This document shows, piece by piece, positions 35,801-48,300 of a stretch of DNA of 64,000 nt. The translations under genes were made by a program, and so were the position numbers. Position 1 is the stretch's first letter; every line of letters begins with the position of its first letter. The notes below the pieces were generated by a model that saw nothing but the letters and a program-made list of their open reading frames with translations, had not been told where the DNA came from and ran no database searches. Where the stretch lies: contig OZ029914.1 in the NCBI GenBank assembly GCA_964023275.1, forward strand, positions 35,824,424-35,888,423. Reading direction: 5' to 3'. The DNA is from Norana najaformis (taxonomy: Eukaryota > Annelida > Clitellata > Crassiclitellata > Hormogastridae).

Positions 35801-38800
35801 GTATTACACTTAATCACATTTCATATGTTTACATATTTTTCATCTGCCTATTTCATAATAACGGTCGAGTGTCAACATTCACACACTGCTCAGGAAAAAT
35901 TGGCTGCTGTAAATCAGATCTACAGTGGTTAAATGGAAGCCAAATTTCTAGAGACCTTGCTACGGCAGTCAGCTCTAGGAGGTTAATTGGTAAATAATGA
36001 AAAAACAGCGCGAATTTGTGAAAAATGCAGTTTCTCAAGTTGGAGTGGAGACAAAAGCATGCACCATTTTGCAAATAAAAATTGCCCAAGAGATAGCCAA
36101 CTGCCGCTGCCATCTGGTGAATGCTAGTACAATGACTCAGCTACTATTAAGCTTACGTAATGTTTAAAATTTTAAAACTTATTCATTACTACAAATATCT
36201 GTTATGGCAGGAAGATGAAAAGGGAAGGAGGTGCTGTCTCTTCAATGGTGAGAATGAATTCACAAAACTGTTTTCCAGAGCCTAGTAACTGTAAGTTTTT
36301 ACATCAGTTGAAGGAACTAAGCAATAGTTTGTGAAGTGCATGCACAAGGTCCTTACACAAAGATCATCCGTGTTACAATGATCACACAATCACACTGATC
36401 ATCTGTGTTACAATGATCACACTGATCATCTGTGTTACAATGATCACAATGACCATCTGTCTTACAAGGATAAAATTCAGGGATCGAGGAAAGTACATTA
36501 AGGGCAATAAGCTAACGTAAGAATTTCTTACCTTGAAAGCAGGCAGATTTTTCCTGCAGAGTTGCTCCAATTCCTCTGATAGAACAGGGTGAAAACACCT
36601 GCAATCATCAAACATAATACCAATATCTGAAGTACAAGTAACACTTCACTTGTTGTATTTACTGTGACCTAATCTGCATTTTGGAGTTATAGACAAACTA
36701 ATATTTTGAGCACTTCTGTACAGCATTTGGTCGCAAGTAATCAAAGCCTGCCCTGCCATTTTGAAATGGTTACCCTATAAAAAATACACCATCCAATCTT
36801 ATGTTAAACTCTGCCACTGCCTTGTTTGGGGGTAGTGCCAGTCCCAAGCCTGGATAAAGGAGGAGGGAGACGTCAACGGCCTTTGATGCTATAAGATGTC
36901 GTTAAACATTAGAACTACTACTACTACTATATTAAAACGTGCTCTACCCTATTATTATTGTTACCCCATTTTCAAACGCCATAACATCCTACCTACTACA
37001 CGTCCTGATTCCGTCTTCCATTCTTTCCCTTGCATTAGTTTAATAAACAATGAAGCCACCATACAAAGATATCTCCTGTTCAGACCTTGTTTTAAATGCC
37101 CCTTTTCCCTGATGACCTTCTCTCATCCTGCAACATCACTCTTTCTACGATTCCTTAAAAACATACTCTAATTATTACCAAATCCTCCTCCAGTTGAGAA
37201 TATTTGTTGATCTTTGCAACTGTTAAAGATGGATCAGCTACACTGCAGTTATCATGTTCCCATTTTAGCTAAACAACTGCTTACTGCATATACTTCGATT
37301 AGATTAGGTTCATGTATATTAGAACCACCACAAGACCATGCCTCAAATGCCTCACGGGAAGTTCCTTGGTAGGGCATATAACGAAAAAGCGATTACTCTA
37401 TTTTACTTCAAAGGTATCAAACCAGGTATCAGAGTTCAAGACCTACCAACCCAGTTGTTTTTGTCTGTGCCAGACACTGAAATTGAATACATGAGGTACT
37501 TTCCACCCGAGGAGGCAGATGGTGCACATTCTGCAGTGACATCATCATGAGTCGCACCCCAATTGTGACCTGTTCAACACCATTACCACTTCAGTAAACA
37601 AACAAGAATTTACTATTTGTACATACTTAGACAGAGCATGTTTTAAAATAATTAAATATCAAAACAACTAATTATCTACGAAAAGAAGAGATAAATTCAC
37701 CAGAATCAGTTGTACTTAAGCCTCCAGTCATGGGCCAAAAATACCGTTAAAAGCCAAGATCCGTATTTCAATCTTTAGCAAGCATCAGATACATACCCAT
37801 CTCTGCAAAGCAACAAGAAAATTTGTATTAAAAACTTCACATTTCACATAAAATGAACAGTGAAAAATAAATAAATAAATGGCAAATTGAAAACAATAGC
37901 CTGAATCAAGTCCGTAATCTAGCAACAGTGATCTACGCTGACAGGTTCCATTACAGTTGATTAGTATTCTAATTGTAACTGTAAACTCAAGATTTCGACA
38001 GCGCCCAACAAAAGCTAAGTTGTGGGAACCAGCTTATTAACAGGCGCTCAGTCAAAACAAAATCGATAGGCAAGAAGGGTTTGGTTCCAGTTGGCATCAC
38101 AATGGCCAAGATGGCTGTTGTAAACAAATCTTGTTCATTTTGACAGAGTAGTTCATCATATGCTGAATTTGTTTAGTAATGCTCATGCAGTTCAGAAGTC
38201 TACCAGACTTAAGAAATAATTCAGAAATGCAGATTCAGTCACGATATGTGTCTGACAAGAATTATCAAGTAAATTTTTAATATGATGATCTGATCTGCAA
38301 AATGAACTAAAACAAGTCAAGATGGCTGCTACCAACAGAAGACCTTCCCAGTTGTGGATCTGTGGATCTAGAAGTAAAGTAACGAGATAAATAAATAAAA
38401 AGAAAAATAAGATACAATTACGAGTGGTTTCCAAATCAACACAAATTTTTAGCTCTTTTCATTAGTGAATGCTAAATAAATTTAATAAGAAACAGATTTC
38501 CAGAATATACAAAATTAAATTACAATGGTAACTTGCATATTTGTTAAATTTGGCAGGTTATTGGCAGAGGGGTTTTAAACTGGGGATTATTTTCCTGGTG
38601 GTTATTCCCCATATGGGGTTATTAACCAGGGTGTTTGGAAAATCTTAGAAAACCTTTTTTTAACTCCCAATCTCTGTACTGACCGTTCAGCAATCTTGCT
38701 AACCATTATACGTCATATAAAACAACAAATCACAGCGCACAGATGAAAGGTACACTTCTCTATAAAGTAACTGCCACATGGAAAGAATCCAAGTAAAATC

Positions 38801-41800
38801 ATTAATAAAACCAAGAATGAAATTAAATAAATATGCATAGTTACCATGTGCTGTCACAAGCAAAGACTGCAAGGCTGGCATTCGCATGAAAGAGTAGAAC
38901 GTTGTATATCCTACATTATAATTCCCTTGGTTATCTAGAGAAGAAAATTTAAATGCAGGCTAATCAAGATGCTTAGAACTTTAACGTATGTGAGTATTTA
39001 TCTGACCACTTATATAATGCCATTTAGGAACTTCTCAAATGTGATGCACAGCTTGCCGATCTAAACAGATCAGCTAGCCATCAGCTAGCCTCAGTGTTGA
39101 GCTTTTCTACTGAAACATCAATGCATCCATTTTATCCAATTTTTAGCTGCTGACAAAGCTACTTAGGAAGTTGCCACATTTTCATACTTTTGTCATGCGC
39201 AGAAGCCGAATCCATAGCAAAACATCTGGTTTGAAGAAAATTTAACTACAAAATGGCAGGTTAGTCTCCCTCATCTAATAACTGCTATAATGCCATCATA
39301 AAGTAAAGTAATTCAATATAGCAATGCCGACAAAAGAAACACACTGCATAAATAAAGGTCACCAAGAAATTCAAATCTATAGAAATCTTTTCAGGCAGTC
39401 TGGCACATAGTCACACCATTTAAGCATTGTGAGGAAAATGGACCATCAATTAATTGCAAATTCAAAATTTTCTACAGCTTCCAACAAAAGCTGTCGGGAA
39501 CAGCTTATTCACAGGCGCTTAGTCAAAACAAAATCGATAGGCATGAAGGGTTTGGTTCCAGGTCAAGATCCATGAGTCAGGCAGGCAAGCAGTCAGATGG
39601 CTACGGTGGGTGGTGTTGGGAACTGGATCTGCAGGATAGATAAGGGAAGTAGAAGAATCAGGATAGGATCTGCAGAAGAGAAGTGTTTTCAGTTTTGAGT
39701 GGAAGACCTGTGCAGAGACTGCAAGGGGTGAAGTGATGGTGAGTTTGTATGATTAACTCTTACAGTGAACAAAACATCATAAGATAATAAAAATATTGAT
39801 AATAATAATAACGACACAAATACTAATAATAATAAGGATAATAATAATGAGATTTATGTGCCAGACATCAAACTTAAATCAGGGACAATCAGACACTTGC
39901 ATGGCACAGATTCTGCAGTTATTATTCCCATTCTCAGCAATGGATCAGAGATAATTACTCACACCAAATTCGAATGCACTCTAAAGTTATCAGTTCCATG
40001 CAGCTCAGTCCTTGGTTATTAGCTTAGCTGAGGCATAATAGCACGACAACATGCATAAGGTACGTTAAAGCTAAGTTGAATGCTTTTCAGTTTACTCATT
40101 TTAGTAACAGTTGCTAAGAAGCAGCTTTTTAATGGAAAGAATTCATCATTAGTCAAATCAATCAACAGGCTGAAAATACCCTAAGCTGAGAACATAACAA
40201 TGACCACTCACTAAACTGATATAGAACAAATGAGACCCAAAGCTACTTGCCATGAGAACAAATTCCACCAACTCTGTCCGGCAAGGGGCTACCAATGTAT
40301 CCTAAACCAAGGATGTAGCCTTTTGAAATAAGTGGCTGGTATGTGTATAGATGACCCAAACAGAAATTAGGTAAATCCGGATCCAGAGCAAATTTCTAAA
40401 ACATAGAAATGGAGAGTGATAGAAATAAAATGTTAAACTATAAAAATGACACAAATCAAGAGATTACAACTGGCTTGTTATATCAGTTATTGCTCATATA
40501 AGTTACATGTAAACTAAACTGTGCTGTTCTAACAACTTGTTACTGTATAAAGTCTGCTCCACACTGTCATTGGGAGCTTCACATTTGGTCATCATTTGTA
40601 TCTGGTCACTGATCTCTTAGCTCTGTCAGGTTACCTTGTTTTTCACTTGCCCAATACTTCCATAATGGAATGATGCACTCTGTACTGAAAGAATGCGTGC
40701 ATTTTCTGCAATGGCCAAACCCATTTAAGACGGTTCTCGACTGCCCTATGCACATGGAATTGCAATCAGCTTGTCTGATTGTTCTGTTATCAGGCTATAT
40801 TTTTTATTCCAAATGCAATGTTCTGTTATCAGGCTATATTTTTATTCCAAATGCAATGTTCTGTTTTCAGCTATATTTTTATTCCAAATGCAACAGTGAG
40901 ATGGTTGCATCTGATGTGAACAGCGAGTGACAGTAGTAGGTTTTCAAAGGCAAAGGACCCAGATGTAGATTCACACACACCGAAAAGCTTTATGCAAGAA
41001 AACTCAACCCCCCCGTGTGTAGCAGGCAAAGAAAACTGTCGAGCAGGCTCTGACTTTCCCAGCTCACAGGACAGCGTTTGGTACCAGTTAGAAAACCGTC
41101 GTAAACTTTATGCATGGGAAAACAAGAAAAGAGACCTTCAGAAACTTGGGATAAATGTTAACATAAAATGACAAAACATGTGATGTGACAGCAGTTTAGG
41201 GAACTTTTCATCTGCTTTGCAATTTATACAACTTCATACTCAATTTCTTATAATAATATCCCAGCCTCATACCTTTGCTGCCTACACTGATCCAGTACTA
41301 TCATTCAAACCCTTTAGCAAGTCTATTATTCCTGCAGTGAAAATGTTTTGCTTAATCTTCTTCTTCAAGTTCTCAGCCCCTGGGCAGGTTTGAAACTTTG
41401 AATGTCCAATGGCACCATTCCTGACATTGTTGGGCCTCCTTCTTCAGTTTACCGTATCTGTCCACCATCATCCAGTCTAGTAACATTTGTCTAGATCTTC
41501 CTCTTCTTTGCTTTCCCTCCATTCTTCCCTCTATAATGTCTCTGAGAAAGGAATCACCTCTCAGTATGTGTCCAATCCAATTCCTCTGTCTTGTTCTTAT
41601 TGTAGTCATCAGAGATCTTCTCTCCTCCACCTGATGAAGCACCTCTTCGTTTGTTTTTGTGCTCTGTCCAGCTAACCTTCTCCATCCTGTGCCATACCCA
41701 GAACTCAAAAGCCTCCAGTCTTCTGATGTCTTCTTTCTGACGGTCCATGTTTCTGATCCATACAAGACCACTCTCCATATCAATGTTTTGACCATTCTCT

Positions 41801-44800
41801 TCTTTAGGTTCCTGTTCAGTCCTCCTCTCTTTGTGCTTAATAATCTCATGCATTTCCTATACAATTTGTATGATGACTCCTACATATTACATATTGTTAC
41901 TCTGTCATCGAGTTACCATAACTATTATATCACAATCATCATTACTTACAGCAAGCAAATCCAGAGTCTCAAACTGTTGGATTTTTGTGTAATTATAACC
42001 AACTGTTGGTTGTGGAAAGATGCGGATCTGCAAGATAGAAAACAATGATTTCTCCTTCTTACAATCAGGCAAGAAAACTTTAATTATTAGTATTCATCGT
42101 GGCATTTACAAAGGCCTCTCAAAAAACATATTGCATGCAAAAAAATCAGTAAAATTTAACTTTATAAAATTTATTGGAGTTAAGTGAAACTATATGCAGT
42201 TGTAATTTAGCTTACATCAATCATTTAAAGTAATAGCTTCTTATCATCTTTGCAAACATCACTCATTATTCTGGTATGATACATATAAATATTATTAGCT
42301 TTTCATAATCCACCTAGACAGTAGACACAAATAGTCAACTCTTTTATGTATTAAATAATGCATGGAACTTTGAATAATAATAATAATAAGACAATTTATA
42401 TAGCGCCGTAGTACAGCCGAGGCCAAAGAAAAGGGCGCTGTACAAGGGTTCGAAAATCAACTGCAGTCATAAGATATCCTAAAAAGATGTGTCTTGAGTC
42501 GTGACTTGAATGTGTCCAGCGATGGGGCATTCGTCACATTCTCAGGAAGACTGCACATAGAACTCAAGTGTGCATTGATGGACATGGACAGCGTAGTATA
42601 CTTTTTGCATCAGAGTCTAGACAAGTTTAGGCAAGCAGAAATATATTGGTTTGAGTGAGATATATATACAAATGTTCTGCCTGTATACAGAGTAGGCCGT
42701 TAAAATAATGACAGTGGATATATAGAGTTCAATCCACTATTTAGTGGATATATAGTTACAGTTTATACTTTGGAGAAACTGTACAGTTTTATGCGATAAA
42801 GGACCTTCTCAAAAGGAAGAACTCAATATAAATAAAAAAGTCAACTTTGTGATTTTACACACAAAATAGGCCACATTATTTCATACAACAGCTTACAACT
42901 AGACCTTAAGACAGAACATAGTCTAGGAGTTAGGGAAGACTGAGAGGAATTCTGATACTTCTCTGTTGCATTAAAGCCTAAACAGACAATTTTTTACTGC
43001 TGCCAGTTTTGCATATTTTGCATAAGGACCTTCTTTATCTGGACACTGTTTTATTCAAATAATTTACAGAGCTGTTCTCAATATAATCCGTATAACTGTT
43101 ATTATGCTTTCTACACTGAACTGTATATTTTATATTCATTTTCATGCTGTGGGTTTTGTCTGGCATTAAGACCGCTTAGTTACTTACCTAAATACAGTTT
43201 GGCGCAGCCAAAAGCTGTCCTAAAGTGAATAGTCCAGTTAAGTAAACAATGGCATGAACTGAGCACCCGTGCGATTGAATGAGTCCTTTCCAACTCCCCC
43301 GGGGTGATGATGATGAGTTTTCTGCCCGAAGGCAGGTCCAATGGCTTTATGGCACCCAGGGATGAGATGAGTGAGGTGGTTTCCCGTTGCCTTCTTCACA
43401 GACAATTGCAACTTGTCCAAGGTCGCTACGCAGTGACTTCAGGCAAATTCGAACCCGCGACCTTCCGGTTACGAGGCAACGACCATACCACTACACCACT
43501 GTGTCCCGGGGTAGAGTACAATAAAGGGCCTACATGCCACGATGATACCAAAGACTCTTCCACAACCCAGGGAAATGTGGTGACACATGGCCAATGGGCC
43601 AGGATCCAGCTGTGTGGAGTTTGGCCCTATACTCTGCAAGTCCATCTCATGACCCCATTTGTTCTATGTTGTTGATGAGTTACAGATCAAAAGTTGCGTC
43701 ATCACCTTCTTTACTTCAAATCCAAAACCTTTATCACATCCTTCAAACTTATGACTTCGGTAAATCTGATCGATTCTATCGATATCGGACAGCTGAAACA
43801 GAACGTAAAACATCCTCATAAAAATACACAAACTGCAACAAATTAGAAATCATTTACGGTTTTTACAAGAAAACCTTACAAACTACGACAAGCAATCTGA
43901 TTACTCAGACTGTTTTAAGCCCGACAGATTCATTGACGGTCATAGGATCCATTCTAATTTTCTAGTTCAATTCAAAAATTCAACATTTCTGTGGTTATGC
44001 ACTGTAATAGATAGATGCTCCAAATTATGAGATGAGATACAAGAATTCTACTGAAAAAGCAGCCTAACCACAAAATCCTGTTCCAGTTGTCCAGTGCATA
44101 AGCAACACTTGAAAATTAACTGATTGGAAATTACGTCAAGGATCGTGGAAAGTTAAGGATTTCTCAAAAAAGAGCTGTCCAATCGTATTAGACATTTTTA
44201 GCAATTGTAAAACTTTTTTAATTATTGGTAGCTCGGCTTCTGGACAACCACATTGGGCAGGGACACTTAAACCGATTACGGCATATTTTCTGTAGAGTTA
44301 ACAGATTTATTTGTACATTTACGAGATTCAATTGCCTGATTGTAGTGGGTTAAAGAGCATTATATTTAATCATGTGTTTTCTGTTCTACGTCATTCATAT
44401 TTACACAATCTAAGGATGTCCTTTCCTTTTAACCGGGACAATCCCCTATGAGGTCACAAGTTGGACTTGCAGGGTATAAGGCCAAACACCCTGACCCACT
44501 GGCCATGGGTCGCCACATTTCCCTCGGACAAAGAGGTCTTCAACATCATCCCGGCACGTTGGTCCTGTTCTGCAGTCTAGCCAGGGGAGTTGGAACCTGG
44601 CAGCTCCAGTAAAAATAGAGTTCTTCACAATACAAATGAAAAGCCTGCAAAGAAATAACCCAAAAACTGAAAAACCAAGCGAAAACAGCTTCAAGCAACT
44701 TGTTCAGCAGAAATTAGGGCTTAACATTTACACAAACATACATACGAGAATTACTTACCACATGAATGACTGTATTCAAAACATGTTTTTCTCCAACGTA

Positions 44801-45357
44801 TGCATAGAAACGAGGATCTATGACCACATAAAGTGGACAGGTATTTTTATCAGTTGCAGTACAGGTTGATCTTCTTGATCTCTCCTCTGCCAAAATACAT
44901 CTCTGAATTAGGCAAGTTAGAGTTTTCAAAAACATACAAGAAACAAAAAAAAAACAGTAGAATAGCTGAGACTGGTACTAGAAAACTTATAAAAAAACTA
45001 AGAAGCTGAAAGGACTTCAACACAAAAGTGAGAAATCATATAAACTAAATCCTAGTCATAAACTGACCACACTAACTATTCCTGAATAGTGAATATGGGC
45101 ACTCCAGTGGTTTAACTAAGCAATGCTCCATTCAGTAACCACAGTTTAAAGTTATGCTCTACACAAACTGTGTCTGGTACTTTTTTGGTCAGGCTTCGTT
45201 AGGTTGTCAAGCCAAAAGTTCAGATGATGCGTCAAAGTCTCATTTGTGTTTACTTCGGCTTCTTTGTAACCACATAAGCTGAAAATATAAAATTGCATAA
45301 ACACGATAAAAATTGTTGGATCAGGTTATTTTTATTATTATTATTATTATTATTAGG

Positions 45358-45389
<32 letters not shown>

Positions 45390-48300
45390 AAGAAGAAGAA
45401 GACAATTTATAAATCACAAGTTAATATAACTGAATACACCCCAAATGCTCTGACAATGGTTTGATCTAGTCAGATGACATAAACAAGTAAGTCTTCAATC
45501 TTTTCCTAAAATTTCCGATGGAAAGTTCGGAAGTATGGAGTTTGATGGGCAGTGCATTCCAGACCGTTAGGCCAGATGCACTGAATGTTCTTTTACGTGG
45601 CCTAGTGGCTTTTCCGGACCATAGTAGGTTGCAGCTGTTTCTTGAATGCAATTGAGACTGGCAGGAAGTGAAGAAGCTGGCAAGCAGCCTCTGGCAAAGT
45701 ATAGTGGCACCATTCCATGTAGCTCATAAAATTCTAGGAATAAAACCCCAATTGCAGTTTCCTTAACTGATTCTGAAAGAGATATAAACAACATTAACAA
45801 TAATATGCTTATAGTATTTAAAGCACATGGCTGGAATGTATTATACACTGTACCCCTTTTATCTAAAAAAAACATTTAATTTGTAAGAAAGAAACAGCAA
45901 CTCTATTATTGTGTCAACGAGAGGTTATGAGGGGCAACATAAAATAGTCTGTTAGGATACAAAATCAAACATAAAAATAAGCAGAGAAATTTTACCTGGT
46001 ATTGTCCCATCTGAGATCAGAGTTACGATAAATAATCATTGAATCACGGGACACATTTGGCAATAGATGCCAGGCAGGCTGAAGAAGACAAGAAAAATAA
46101 TTGCAAACCTATAAACAGGATAATTTCTGTATATCTATAACTAATTTCAATCGTGTACGCATGTGCAACAGCCAAGGCAACTTCCAGCTAAACATCTAAG
46201 TCTTTCAGTGAAGGCAAGGTTCTTGGCAACTACTACACCTCATTACACTCATTACATTACTGTCTTTGGATGCCATGTCAAAAACCACCTTTCAATGAGG
46301 TCCTGCTATAACAAGTTTAGTTTCTATAGGTAAATTAATGTTGGGATAAACGTCTCTGAACATGTTATATCACAATAATGAGCCTCTCGTGTAGATACAT
46401 GTCTAATCTTATCTGTGGTAATCTGAAAACTTCTAAGGAGCTACTGTAGAAGAGTGTAAACAATTGCCACCTTTACCTTACTATTGTACTGCCATTATAA
46501 TATGCAAATCATCAATCGAGAGTTGTTTCTATGTAAAACCTCACTCCATAATTACAATCCTTTGGGTAGGATCAGTTGTGATCCAAGAAGTCAGATGGCC
46601 GGAAAGACAGGTTATGGCATATAAGCTTCCAGAAGATAAGATTTTAGAAAAGGCCCTAATGAAATAAGAGAATTAGCAGACTGGACAGAAACAGGTAGTG
46701 AATTCACAGAAAACCAATGCAAAGATTGCATTATAGAGGCGACGAGTTGGTATCTGCACATTTTCGTGGTCAGAGACGTTGATCCCAACATCGAATTCAG
46801 TAACTAGAAACTAAGACATTAGCTAGTGAATTCAAAACATCTTAAGGCATCAGAGTCCTCCTCATTCAGAGAAAATATTTCATGTATCAAATTGAACACG
46901 TAGGCAAAGGAATTTAACATGCTTTGAGAAAGACATGGTGGAATTAAATATGATGAATGAAATAAGCCTAAGGTGATGAGCCAGTGTGAGTGAATGGGGA
47001 AAATGCCAGTTGAATTTTTACAGCTGTTGCCTTGAAAAAACTACATGTTGTCATGTTCTTGTTGACAAGACCATTAAGTATGGAGTTTCATTTTTCATAC
47101 AAGCCATCAAATGATATGTGAGAATTCGGAATCCAGTGATGACTGGCCATCAGCCTGAAGTAAATTTTAAAAACCAAATTAAAATATGCTTAAATTCAAA
47201 AATCAGCTACAAATCTCATAAAAGAGGAAGTTTAACATTTTTTAAGCTGAACAGTGAACATGTAGCTTAATACTGACCCAAAACACACTGTAATTCTACT
47301 CAGAATACTGCAAATATTGTTAAGATTTGTGAATTTCTTGGCACTGCCATTTGCTTACTTCAACAACATAGAAATCGGAAGACGTCTTGAAGGCTGCCGA
47401 CAGAACGTTGTCATCATTCAGGTAGGCACTAACAAATGAATTGGGCTCGCCTGTTAAAGCGGAAAACTGGTGAGTTATTCCAGGTAACTAGCATCTTTAT
47501 GAATAATGTAAAAATAAGTTACCAGACACCTCTATATCCATTCATTATGTGAGACAAGTGAGTTAGTCGAAAGGTGGCCAAGATGGATCTTCAAAGATTT
47601 TCAGCTCAACATTTTATCACCATACATTCAAGTTTCTAGTGTCTTTTATTGTGTAATTATATCTTAATCAGCTGGATGTCTTGCTTCTTCTAATAAATGG
47701 ACTTCAAATCACTGAGCAAGGACTTCATTTAAAAAAAACTTTTCCAATCATCTGTAGCCAGTATGCAATAGTTAAAAGTCAAAATGGCAGACCTTACCTA
47801 CACTATTTGTATTTGGTCTTTGTATTCAGCTAAATGGTTTGTCTAGTTATACGCATTTGGCCAAACAGTTAAAACTACTGTGTGCAACAGCTCTAAAATA
47901 TGCATGCTTGCACATATGTATCATTTTATTTGACTCTGCTCATGACATATTTTCAATCTGCTTTAAGTCATATCTGCTTAGATAGGTAAGATGGCATGTA
48001 TGCAGCACTTTCAAGAGGTTCATAAAAGGTGTGCATTACAGTGCCTTGAAACACACCAGCATACATACATATATAAACACATACACACATATATATCTAC
48101 ATATTTATGCATGATTGCATACCTACATGTTGCATATCTACATGTTTAAGCAAGCATGCATAAACAATTAAACATGGTGGAATTCCACAACCAACTGAAC
48201 CAACAGAAGCGTCTTTCTGTAGAAAAGAACCAACCTTCGACAGTTCCCCGATAAAGATTGATGTTAGGCCGAACTTCTCTTTCCTTTCCATCTGCATTCA

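Noticed and set aside
37451-38934. Gene A (and B) as catalytically dead pseudoproteases lacking HExxH
   Set aside because: First reading when exons 11 and 13 are joined; withdrawn after finding the in-phase 6-nt exons in both introns. It remains possible for transcripts that skip them.
41373-41864. 163-codon minus-strand ORF as a host gene
   Set aside because: Residues match the post-RT region of RTE-type LINEs and the matching pieces lie in different frames.
43442-43508. Possible tRNA gene
   Set aside because: A and B boxes are present, but the acceptor stem does not close and the sequence continues into a SINE body.
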